A stretch of DNA of 64,000 bases from an uncultured Desulfobulbus sp. (GTDB lineage: Bacteria; Desulfobacterota; Desulfobulbia; Desulfobulbales; Desulfobulbaceae), in NCBI RefSeq assembly GCF_963665445.1, contig NZ_OY762276.1, forward strand, positions 1,024,001 to 1,088,000, in the 5' to 3' direction. Every line of letters begins with the position of its first letter. The stretch's first letter is position 1. This document shows, one piece after another, positions 42,518 through 50,018 of the stretch. The notes under the pieces are model-generated. The model saw only the letters and a program-made list of their open reading frames with translations. It was not told where the DNA came from and made no database searches. Both the position numbers and the translations under genes were made by a program.

Positions 42518-44620
42518 TCATCTCCGTTTTGGTTGCTCAATAAGCCGGTAATCAGCACCTTCACGCCTCACCCGGTCCGGCAAGTGATATGCATCATAGT
42601 CTTGGTTGATTTTCTTGCGCTGGATCTCATTCACGAATCGCCAGTCAGAAGTGGGTAAAATCCTGGACTGCTCACCGATAACGAAATCGCGCTCCATCCC
42701 TTGAATGGAGCATCGGTGGTCCACCGGCTCTTTCAACTTGACCACCTTGCAGATGAACCCATGGGGGGCATTATTATCGAGGTTGACAGCGAGCCGTGGT
42801 TTTTCCAAAGTCATCTCTCCACCCTTTGCAAAGGAAAACCCTTGGCGCTTTTGCAAAGCGATAACGGCAATCCCTTTGTTTAGCTTGCGGTGAATGTCGG
42901 CAATGAATTTCCCAGCCATATAAAATTCATCGTGGACTTCCAGGAAATCAACAAGGGTGATACCATCGGAAACAACTTGCTTGTCGTAACTGTGATTGCA
43001 CTCAATAAACTTTATGTGTTGCACCCATTGGGCAGGATCTCCACCCATGGCAACGATTCTCTGCTTCAGTTCAACGGCGCCCATCTCGGAGTTCAGATAC
43101 TTTACCTCTGTCGGGGCTACCACTTTCAGTACACTTTCACTGGAAAGTGGTAGAGCTTTAGGGGGGTATCTGTGGTCCGACAAAAAATTCCGACAAATGG
43201 TCAGAAGAAAGCTCGTTTTGCAGCTATTTTGAGCTCCGTTAACGCTGATAATCGTTCCTGGTCTGATAACTGCGTGTTCGTGAATATCCAATGGTAACAA
43301 CAAATTAACCCGATCGTCGCCAACGCTTAGTATGTCCATGGGTTCAGGTTCAGGCTGAACTACCTCCCAATGCCCCCGCTTGCCTTCTATCTTATTGATT
43401 TTACCTGATTTATGTAGGTAGGTAAGCGCGTCTGCGATTATCTTTTTCTCTTTTCTGGTTTTCACGCAAAGCTCCGAATATACGTCATTATTCGTGAATG
43501 ATGCAGGGTCGGCCTCAACAAACATGGAGACCTCCTTCGATAATCCATCCCGGATTTGTGCGTCTGTCGGATTTTTGTCGGAAAGTTGTCGGACAGCGTC
43601 GGGAAATTCGGACTTGTCGGAATTGTCGGGAAATTCGGATTTGTCGGAATCCACCCGTAACGACCTTGCCGCTGCTGAGAAGTCGCCCCCATGCTCCATG
43701 AAGGTGTAGATCGCGAAGGCATCCAATGGCTTCATTGTGGGCAGGGGTGTGCTGGTTGTGAACACAAACAACCCTTGTCGGTTCAGTGTCGCTGATGTGC
43801 TGCCATCCGCCTTCCCCGGCCTGCTCAGATGGAGGCGATCACAAACTTTTCGGGTCAATGTCCATCCATAGTGAATGAGCATCGTTTCCAGGTCGGCATC
43901 CCTGTTGAAAACATCGCCGGGGCGGTCACCATGAAGGCGGGTGGTATCCTGGTGATGCTCCCTGTCATGGTGACCGCCCTCATCAAACGATTTTGCGATA
44001 CCATGAAGCAGTTCCCTTTCCTCGGCGGTCAGGACAGGGAGTTTGTAGAGGTCGCCATGGAGGGTGTATTTGCCGGTCCCATTGGTGTGTGGCAACACCT
44101 GGCTGGGAGCAATTAAAAAATACCCCCCTTGACCCCTGGTCTCGATCCAGGTGTCTTGCTGGGGTTTCCCGTTGCGGTTATTGTACTGCTTTGACATCGC
44201 CAGCTTGACATTGCCACCGACCGGGGACTCACATCGATAAACGAGGTGAAAGCCATCGGAGGGAGTTTCTTGCCAGACAGTCAGCTTTGCTCGCAGATCC
44301 TGGTTGACCGATTCCACGGTGTCGAGGAACGGCTTCCAGAGGTCGGGGTTGTCGAAATCGAGACATTCGAGATGTCCAGAGATGGAGCCAGCGACAACTG
44401 CGATATTGCATCCTGACTTGGCAAAGAGCCGCACGGCTTCATCGTGGGCCATTCGCTTTGCTTGGTATGGCGCCCAACTTTTTAGGGCTGGCTTCTTGCC
44501 GTGAACCGCGCAAGGGATGACTGATAGCCCGGCGTTCAAACAGGCTATTGCGTGCTCACTGAGAGACGGTGCGGTTTTTGGCTTGAGATACTTCTTTACC
44601 CAGGGCTCCGCGTTACTCAT
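42518..44620 (-). CDS. Primase-polymerase/helicase of the island
   Basis: 700 aa from ATG 44620 (AAGGGGGG before it). Residues about 20-205 form a Prim-Pol (bifunctional primase/polymerase, AEP) domain: LSVIPCAVHGKKPALKSW, then LDFDNPD with the metal-binding DxD at 88-90, and ETRGQGGYFLIAPS. A linker with a short repeat (DKSEFPD twice) and a winged-helix-like part lead to a RecA/AAA-type ATPase from about 430. Its Walker A reads GAQNSCKTS (462-470), with Cys at the usual second Gly. Probably drives replication of the excised island. Confidence 0.8.
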   Translation of the reverse strand: MSNAEPWVKKYLKPKTAPSLSEHAIACLNAGLSVIPCAVHGKKPALKSWAPYQAKRMAHDEAVRLFAKSGCNIAVVAGSISGHLECLDFDNPDLWKPFLDTVESVNQDLRAKLTVWQETPSDGFHLVYRCESPVGGNVKLAMSKQYNNRNGKPQQDTWIETRGQGGYFLIAPSQVLPHTNGTGKYTLHGDLYKLPVLTAEERELLHGIAKSFDEGGHHDREHHQDTTRLHGDRPGDVFNRDADLETMLIHYGWTLTRKVCDRLHLSRPGKADGSTSATLNRQGLFVFTTSTPLPTMKPLDAFAIYTFMEHGGDFSAAARSLRVDSDKSEFPDNSDKSEFPDAVRQLSDKNPTDAQIRDGLSKEVSMFVEADPASFTNNDVYSELCVKTRKEKKIIADALTYLHKSGKINKIEGKRGHWEVVQPEPEPMDILSVGDDRVNLLLPLDIHEHAVIRPGTIISVNGAQNSCKTSFLLTICRNFLSDHRYPPKALPLSSESVLKVVAPTEVKYLNSEMGAVELKQRIVAMGGDPAQWVQHIKFIECNHSYDKQVVSDGITLVDFLEVHDEFYMAGKFIADIHRKLNKGIAVIALQKRQGFSFAKGGEMTLEKPRLAVNLDNNAPHGFICKVVKLKEPVDHRCSIQGMERDFVIGEQSRILPTSDWRFVNEIQRKKINQDYDAYHLPDRVRREGADYRLIEQPKRR
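43598..43649. repeat. 25-bp repeat within the primase gene linker
   Basis: Two 25-bp units (43598-43622 and 43625-43649), differing by one base, encode the doubled SDKSEFPD. The 27-bp period keeps the frame. Surrounding sequence continues in GTCGG-rich degenerate copies from 43564. Confidence 0.8.
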
Positions 44621-44840
44621 GACTGAGCCCCCCTTTGCGGACCAACCATTCGGCCACCGCTGGCGGTAGTATCCCGGTGACAGCCAGCCATACAACGAAA
44701 CGCTTAATTTGTGACTTACTCATTCCACTTGACCTTTTGCCGCAAATACGGCAATATACGCTTGAAAAGTTATCCCTCTTTTCATTGCCTCTTGCCCCTG
44801 CCAGAATGACCACCCGGTGGGGGCGTTTTGTTTCAGGCAT
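44613..44840 (-). CDS. Small protein with hydrophobic segment, unknown
   Basis: 75 aa from ATG 44840, which overlaps the stop of the AlpA-like gene (TGATG), and its own stop overlaps the primase start. A start at 44723 would give just 36 aa (MSKSQIKRFVVWLAVTGILP). There is a CRIC pair and a hydrophobic stretch FVVWLAVTGILPPAVAEWLV. Unknown function. Confidence 0.45.
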   Translation of the reverse strand: MPETKRPHRVVILAGARGNEKRDNFSSVYCRICGKRSSGMSKSQIKRFVVWLAVTGILPPAVAEWLVRKGGLSHE

Positions 44841-45058
44841 CAAGAAATTGTCAAAACGGGAATGCCCGCTGCGAAAGCATCAAGGGCACTCTGAGGATAA
44901 TAGGGTTTGCCCATGATTGTGACATAAGCTGGACCCTTCTTTTTGCATCGCATGACGGCCATGGAGCCGGGCGTGTATTTCACGCCCCTTTGAGCCAAGT
45001 ACTCAGACGCTTCTTTTGTGTCGTAACGACGTTCTACTTCGTGGGAAATTTGAGACAT
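44840..45058 (-). CDS. AlpA/excisionase-like DNA-binding protein
   Basis: 72 aa from ATG 45058 (GAGG 5 nt before). A winged-helix pattern, RRYDTKEASEYLAQRGVKYT and GPAYVTIMGKPYYPQSALDAF, fits HTH_17/AlpA-like proteins that regulate satellite excision and replication. First gene of a coupled minus-strand operon leading to the primase; it follows the terminator of the integrase operon, so it needs its own promoter in the AT-rich 45064-45145. Confidence 0.75.
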   Translation of the reverse strand: MSQISHEVERRYDTKEASEYLAQRGVKYTPGSMAVMRCKKKGPAYVTIMGKPYYPQSALDAFAAGIPVLTIS

Positions 45059-45145
45059 AGCCACCTCGTTTAATGTTTTGCTCTGTCCTTTGACAAAGCT
45101 AATTAATCATTAATTGTTGTGACTTTAAGATATTGAAATGATGTT

Positions 45146-45178
45146 GAAAAGTGGTGCTACCTCAGGAGTAACACCACT
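45146..45178 (-). terminator. Rho-independent terminator after integrase operon
   Basis: Minus-strand stem AGTGGTGTTAC/GTAGCACCACT (11 bp, one G-T pair) with a 7-nt loop and TTTT after it, 30 bp downstream of the gene ending at 45208. It separates the integrase operon from the AlpA-primase operon. Confidence 0.75.
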
Positions 45179-45207
45179 ATTCAGAGGGGGGGAGGTGGGG
45201 CAGGGGG

Positions 45208-45834
45208 TTATGCGGTGTGCTTTTTGTACCAGTCGAAAATTGCCTCTTTCGAGAATAGGGTCTTACTACCTCGCTTCGTGCTCCATCGCTCCTTGAGCAC
45301 GTCAAATGCCTTGGCGCTGGCGTCCTCAATGGTAGCGCTCGGGTAGCTTCTCAGGTGATCCACCACAAGCGCAATTGCCTGTTGCTGAATCATGGACTTG
45401 GTGTACTGCTCCCATATTTGAGAACCGCCACTCATTTTCTTATCATCTGTAAAACCAAGGGTTCTTGCTAAATCGAAAGTGGTATTCTTTGCCTGTAATA
45501 GCCTTTTCGCGATGTCATCAAGATAACACAGTACCCATGCGGGGACAGGCTTGTTTCGCTTCCGACATAAAGCGTATGCATCCCATGCGAAAAGCGGATT
45601 GCCCGTTTCCTGGTACAGATCCCGTTTTTCATTCATAAGAGATTCGTGGCGCTGCTGCTGCAACCCAATTTCCTTTTGGGCGGCATCCGAGGAAAGCGAT
45701 TGCCCAGGAGGAGGACAGACACGACAAAGCCACGCCTCAACATCGGGACCACCGTCGTCTTCGGAGTAGGGCAGGGGGGGCAGTGCTTCCAGGTGTGGGG
45801 CAACACTCTTTTCTTTTCGCTTCCTAGGCATCAT
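45208..45834 (-). CDS. Island protein co-translated with integrase, unknown
   Basis: 208 aa. Its ATG overlaps the integrase stop codon, so the two are translationally coupled. The central part NPLFAWDAYALCRKRNKPVPAWVLCYLDDIAKRL is a pattern found in hypothetical proteins of integrated elements; the C-terminus WSTKRGSKTLFSKEAIFDWYKKH is basic. No domain with known function. May help excision or replication, by position only. Confidence 0.55.
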   Translation of the reverse strand: MMPRKRKEKSVAPHLEALPPLPYSEDDGGPDVEAWLCRVCPPPGQSLSSDAAQKEIGLQQQRHESLMNEKRDLYQETGNPLFAWDAYALCRKRNKPVPAWVLCYLDDIAKRLLQAKNTTFDLARTLGFTDDKKMSGGSQIWEQYTKSMIQQQAIALVVDHLRSYPSATIEDASAKAFDVLKERWSTKRGSKTLFSKEAIFDWYKKHTA

Positions 45835-46994
45835 TCGCCCCCTTGAGGGAAGAGCAATTCAAGGGCTTGCTCCGCTGCCTCTTTCTTGGCACCAGGAAGA
45901 AAATGCGCGTATCGCTCTCTTGTTATTTTGGGGTCACTATGGGTCAGTAGCTCACCTATCATATCAAGGGTGAACTTACCGCTGTTGGCCAGGGTGACAG
46001 CATAATGGTGACGTAATCCATGGAAAATTCGAAATTTACCAGGGAGTTCGGCCTTTTTTTTAATGCGCTCCACGGCTGTTGAATCGACGCGGAGACCTCC
46101 ACCTTTGCCAGGAAAAATGTAGGTGCTTTCGGGAAACTTCTCTTTCCTCCACTCTATCTGTTCTTTGATGATTTTTTCGACAACGGAGTTTAGAGGAACA
46201 TTGGCATCCTTTCCGCTCTTGGGGTTTCGTAGCGTGATAATCTTTTGAATGAAATCGATGTCGCTATCTTCAAGTTTGAAAATTTCGCCACGCCTCAAGC
46301 CTGTAAACATGGCAACCTTTAGCATCCTTGCAACCTCCTGGTGCGGCCAAGCATTCAGCACGTCCACAAACTTAGTAACTTGTTCCGGGGTCAGGTACTC
46401 CACTTTTATATTGTTACGGTCTGGCATCGCGATGATGAAGGATAGACCGGGGCATTTTTTGTTTTTCTTTCCGTAATTGGCAATGCGGCGGATCATCTCC
46501 AGCGCTCCCCATATCGTAGCAACGGCTTTCCCCTCCATGGCGGCCTTTATATTGTTGATGTCGTCATGGGTGATGTCCTGAACAGGTTTGTTTCCAAGGA
46601 GGGGAGAAACATGCTTGTCATATCGGTAACGGTCGAATTTTGCCGCCTGTGCATTGCCACCTCGTTGTTGAAAATAGAGGTCGGCCAATTCATCAAGGGT
46701 CTTGTTCTGGTCTGCTTTCTCTTGTCGGATCTCCTTTGCCGTCTTGACATCGCCCCCATGCCGTGCAGCTCGTTGTCTATCGGCTCGAAGGTCAGCGGCT
46801 ACCTGTGGGCTGTATCCTTCTGATTTCCACCCGACCTTTTCCCACACTTTTTTTCCCTCTCTCTTGAAGGTGATGTAATAACAAACATCCGCTCCACTCC
46901 CACATTTTCGTTCTTCACTTTTTCGACAATAAACGCCTGCCCATCGATTCGGGTCAACCCTCTTGAGTGCTGTTTTCTCGCTGTACGCTGCCAT
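45831..46994 (-). CDS. int: Tyrosine recombinase (island integrase)
   Basis: 387 aa. An N-terminal arm-binding part (Cys-rich near 23-38), a core-binding domain (about 98-180) and a catalytic domain with all residues: Arg234 (TGLRRGEI), Lys259/262, His325-xx-Arg328 (HGLRHHYA), His352 (LTHSDPK) and Tyr362 (RYAHF). It is transcribed away from attR, 175 bp from it, with four TTTCTACCC motifs between. Should catalyse integration into tRNA-Pro. Confidence 0.93.
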   Translation of the reverse strand: MAAYSEKTALKRVDPNRWAGVYCRKSEERKCGSGADVCYYITFKREGKKVWEKVGWKSEGYSPQVAADLRADRQRAARHGGDVKTAKEIRQEKADQNKTLDELADLYFQQRGGNAQAAKFDRYRYDKHVSPLLGNKPVQDITHDDINNIKAAMEGKAVATIWGALEMIRRIANYGKKNKKCPGLSFIIAMPDRNNIKVEYLTPEQVTKFVDVLNAWPHQEVARMLKVAMFTGLRRGEIFKLEDSDIDFIQKIITLRNPKSGKDANVPLNSVVEKIIKEQIEWRKEKFPESTYIFPGKGGGLRVDSTAVERIKKKAELPGKFRIFHGLRHHYAVTLANSGKFTLDMIGELLTHSDPKITRERYAHFLPGAKKEAAEQALELLFPQGGE

Positions 46995-47010
46995 CGTCTA
47001 CCCCTCCAGA

Positions 47011-47155
47011 TTTCTACCCTATTTCTACCCTTGCCGCTAAAATCGGCTATAAAACGTTAATACGGACTAAGCGTATAAAACTGTAGGTCGATAGAAAAGT
47101 CAATGTAAATTCAAAAACATTAAACTTTATTAAAAGGTAGAAATGGGGGTAGAAA
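47011..47155. promoter_or_regulatory. Right arm-type integrase sites (TTTCTACCC)
   Basis: TTTCTACCC at 47011-47019 and 47022-47030, and inverted copies GGTAGAAA (47136-47143) and GGGTAGAAA (47147-47155). The spacing of the first pair (11 bp) is the same as in the left arm. Also covers the integrase promoter region, so binding may regulate int. Confidence 0.65.
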
Positions 47156-47168
47156 AATACAAAGGGAG

Positions 47169-47216
47169 GCGTTCGGGACGCTGGGGTCGGAGGTTCGAAT
47201 CCTCTCTTCCCGACCA
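47169..47216 (+). repeat. attR: 48-bp copy of the tRNA-Pro 3' half
   Basis: Identical to 15510-15557. It is the displaced 3' end of the original tRNA gene, and the original tRNA terminator follows it at 47229. Confidence 0.92.
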
Positions 47217-47228
47217 TCGGCAACATAT

Positions 47229-47263
47229 AAGGGTTTCAGGTAGCTATGCTTGAAACCCTTTTT
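47229..47263 (+). terminator. Original tRNA-Pro terminator, now beyond attR
   Basis: AAGGGTTTCA and TGAAACCCTT form a 10-bp stem followed by a T-run (47259-47263). It lies 13 bp after attR, so it ended the tRNA-Pro transcript before the island came in. Confidence 0.8.
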
Positions 47264-47266
47264 GTG

Positions 47267-47722
47267 TTTATAGCTGTTGATCCCGCCTGTAATTTTTTCT
47301 TCCCCTCCCCCTCTAACGTGAGTAACCCGTGGCGTTCACTTCTTAAAGGGGCACCACCGATTAAAAACTGACCCACCCTGGGTGTTTTTTCGGCCCCCCT
47401 TTCTGTGCCTGGGGGGATATTTAATGAAAACCTTTTCCTCCTCAAATTCCCTTCAGATAAGGGATGAGGGTGTTTGAGAGAGAAAAGGTTGCCGCGCTGC
47501 AACCACCGATGGTGGGGCAACTAATCGGCGCGGGGTTGGGCAGAAGTTGGTCGGCGGTGACACTGAGGGGCGTTTGAGATAGCCAACCATTTTCAAGGTT
47601 TCAGCGTAGCGATGCTCTTTATGTTGTGTTTTTTTTATCGTTGTCAACGCTCACATTAGCAAATCTGTCCTTTAGGGTAACCTGCCCAGGTGTTCCCCCT
47701 GAGCAGGTGGTTACCCACTCGT
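47267..47722. other. Region right of attR, no recognised gene
   Basis: About 450 bp with no convincing frame. The stretch around 47367-47392 (AAAACTGACCCACCCTGGGT) recalls ends of some insertion sequences but no partner end was found. Confidence 0.3.
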
Positions 47723-48275
47723 TTATTCTCGCCAGTGTTCAGGCTGATGTAGTGAATCGGCACAACGAATTTTTCCTTTTATGGTGCCGATAACGCCGGG
47801 CGAGAGCTCCTGCGCCATCCAAGCTGAGGCATGTTCTTGCGGAATGGGATAGGGCGCCTCAAAGCCGCAAGCACCTGCTGGAGTAAAGCCGCAACGGGGA
47901 TAATAATCGGGGGCTCCGAGAACAAAAACGAGTTGGGTTCCTGATCTTCGAAGCGCATCCAGGCCAGCCATAACCAGTTTTTGACCAATGCCTTTTGCCT
48001 GAAAATCTGGAAGAACGGCAAGAGGTGCAAGTATTTGAGCTGCGATATTGTCTGCACCCCTTTCTATATACGCATTGGTAAACAGCATGTGTCCGATCAC
48101 AATGTCCTGTTTAACTGCGATCAGTGAGTGGCGCGGCTGTCGGATCTTCCAGCAAGTCCTTTACAAGCTCACTGATAACCATCCCCTTGTCCCTGTCACT
48201 AGCCGTACCGAAAGCCTGCTGCTGGACATGCAGCAGGGCTTGTGTATGTGAGGGTTCTGTATGTATTATTTTCAT
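47723..48275 (-). pseudogene. GNAT-family N-acetyltransferase, frameshifted
   Basis: The N-terminal part (ATG 48275: MKIIHTEPSHTQALLHVQQQ to PTAAPLT) and the C-terminal part (from about 48130: SLIAVKQDIVIGHMLFTNAY, LAVLPDFQAKGIGQKLVMAG, FVLGAPDYYPRCGF) are in different phases; adding one base near 48125-48130 restores a typical acetyltransferase of about 183 aa with the acetyl-CoA loop QAKGIGQ. The ATG is only one base from an IS66 insertion that removed its Shine-Dalgarno sequence. So it is dead twice over, unless the frameshift is a sequencing error. Confidence 0.8.
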
Positions 48276-48284
48276 TGTTGTTTT

Positions 48285-49997
48285 GTAACTATTCAGCGCA
48301 AACCGAAACCACAAGCGTACTCATAAAATCGGGCCATCTGCCCTGGAAGAGTAAGCGCAGTGCTTTGGACGCAGTAATGCCTTGTTTTCTACAGGTCGTG
48401 ATGTAGCTACGGATACGGCAGAAAGTCTCTGCACCTTCCATTGAACGGAAGCACCCTGACACCTTCTGCTGCACCTTGATCATCCGCAGGTCATTTTCTG
48501 CCTGGTTATTGGTGAAAGGCACCAGCGGATCGTCCAAGAACCGAAGAACGTCGTTTTCAAAGCTCTGTAATCGCTCCAGCAGGTTTCTGGATTTCGATTT
48601 GGCTATTCGTCCCCGTTTTCCGTTGTTGAGCTTAGGGGCCGGTGCCGGGCATTCCAGTTCGGCTTGTTGCAAGAGTTCTCGATATCGCACCCTGTACTGC
48701 TCTGCCGTGGCGGAATCGAGACATCCGCCAGCGCCATGGACCATCTCATTGGCCTCCTTGAGCAGCAGGCTGAGCTGCTGGGCCCATTGTTGACCATCTT
48801 GCTCCCAGGCCCGTTCCAGTTCACGCAAATGGTGCGCATTGCACAAGGCATGAACCCGGCCGTAATGGAAATAGGGTTTCCAATGATCGTGGCAGAGTAT
48901 CCCGTGGAAACCTGGGAGGATACCGATGGACTCTATTGCCTCACCGCCCCGTTTTGCATGGGGAGCGAAATGGCTTAACCCAAGACTGGAAACATTATGC
49001 AGCCAGCATCGTTTGCCACCGATGTTGATCCCTGTCTCGTCGACATGAAGCAAGTCCTCTTGTTGCAACGCCTTTTGCACCCACTGCTCGAAGAAGGCCA
49101 GACGATCAAAGGCGTCACGGTTGAAATTGACAATGGAACCGCTACTGACCGGAATACCCATCTGCTCCAGGAAGTGGTCCTCGATCCGATTATATGGCAC
49201 CATCTGGAACTGCGACATATACACAGCATTGACCTTCACGCCGATGCCATACTGTACCGGCCTGGTGATCCCTTCCGGAAACGGTGCGACATGACGTCTG
49301 CCCTGTTCATCCACCACGATCTCGGCACGCCATTCGGTCACCAGGGTGGTGATGTCCAGGTCAATGACCTGGCGTGCCTCGTGGCCGCTGCTGCGATAGC
49401 GCCCAGGGGGAAGCAGGCTGCGATCGATAACAATCTCCTTGATGATATCGGGATCACTGACAGGTCTCAGTGTCGTTCCAGCATGACCAGGCTGACCGCC
49501 GGGTTTGCGACCACTCGCAGAACGAGGTTTTTTAGTGCGGAAAGGATCGGTCGACGGCGGCTTGCTACTGTTTTTGCTATTGAGACCAAGGCGATTCAAC
49601 AACAATGAAACCAAGAGCAACAGAACTTCCAGGCTGCTTTTCAGCGCCGGTGAAAGATCCTGCTCAGCGGCTATCAAGCTGGTAACCCGCTGGATTGTCT
49701 CTTCTACATTGATGTTATCGATTGTCACTCCAACCCCCGTGTTTGTGTCTTGCCGACACTATACCACGGGTTTTAAAATCGAAATTTTAGTCCCAAAACT
49801 GCCCCTGGGACGGTTTGTAATTTTTTCTGCGATCCGCCTGCCGCGTGCCCTCGATCAACATGCACCAAAAGGCCGTAGCGGTGCTTCAATGGGGGGAATT
49901 GGGCAGTTTGCCAATCGCACTGGAAAATACAAAATTTAACCGAAAACCATGTCAAGCACTTTTTTAACAAATTCAGCATGGTGAGCTGAATAGTTAC
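48285..49997 (-). mobile_element. IS66-family element (single-transposase type)
   Basis: 1713 bp; ends GTAACTATTCAGC in inverted orientation, flanked by an 8-bp duplication GTTGTTTT (48277-48284, 49998-50005), the length expected for IS66. Encodes only the transposase and lacks tnpA/tnpB, as in the ISBst12 subgroup. Confidence 0.93.
48289..49728 (-). CDS. IS66-family transposase
   Basis: 479 aa. N-terminal coiled/leucine-rich part, LGLNSKNSSKPPSTDP, the Gly-rich RKPGGQPGHAGTTL, DLLHVDETGINIGGKRCWLH (Asp), ILCHDHWKPYFHYG (Asp) and FTNNQAENDLRMIKVQQKVSG (Glu) are all IS66 hallmarks. Reading frame intact. Confidence 0.93.
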   Translation of the reverse strand: MTIDNINVEETIQRVTSLIAAEQDLSPALKSSLEVLLLLVSLLLNRLGLNSKNSSKPPSTDPFRTKKPRSASGRKPGGQPGHAGTTLRPVSDPDIIKEIVIDRSLLPPGRYRSSGHEARQVIDLDITTLVTEWRAEIVVDEQGRRHVAPFPEGITRPVQYGIGVKVNAVYMSQFQMVPYNRIEDHFLEQMGIPVSSGSIVNFNRDAFDRLAFFEQWVQKALQQEDLLHVDETGINIGGKRCWLHNVSSLGLSHFAPHAKRGGEAIESIGILPGFHGILCHDHWKPYFHYGRVHALCNAHHLRELERAWEQDGQQWAQQLSLLLKEANEMVHGAGGCLDSATAEQYRVRYRELLQQAELECPAPAPKLNNGKRGRIAKSKSRNLLERLQSFENDVLRFLDDPLVPFTNNQAENDLRMIKVQQKVSGCFRSMEGAETFCRIRSYITTCRKQGITASKALRLLFQGRWPDFMSTLVVSVCAE

Positions 49998-50018
49998 GTT
50001 GTTTTTTCCTGTTTTTCA

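Larger units (their letters stand above)
15558..47216. mobile_element. 31.7-kb tRNA-Pro genomic island
   Basis: Bounded by 48-bp att repeats, with a tyrosine integrase 175 bp from attR. The right 6 kb holds integrase, an AlpA-like regulator, a primase-polymerase/helicase and a terminase-small-subunit-like protein, the gene content of a phage satellite or P4-like island. The left 25 kb is cargo: SUKH-like, WG-repeat, FGE-like, RHS, YD/Ca-binding and beta-propeller secreted proteins plus many insertion sequences. No capsid, tail or conjugation genes were seen, so transfer would need a helper. Confidence 0.9.

Noticed and set aside
43560..43660. Short direct repeats as a CRISPR array
   Set aside because: Two adjacent 25-bp units in a coding linker, period 27 bp and no spacers.
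47169..47216. Second tRNA-Pro gene
   Set aside because: Only the 3' half is present; it is the attR copy and lacks acceptor and D arms.
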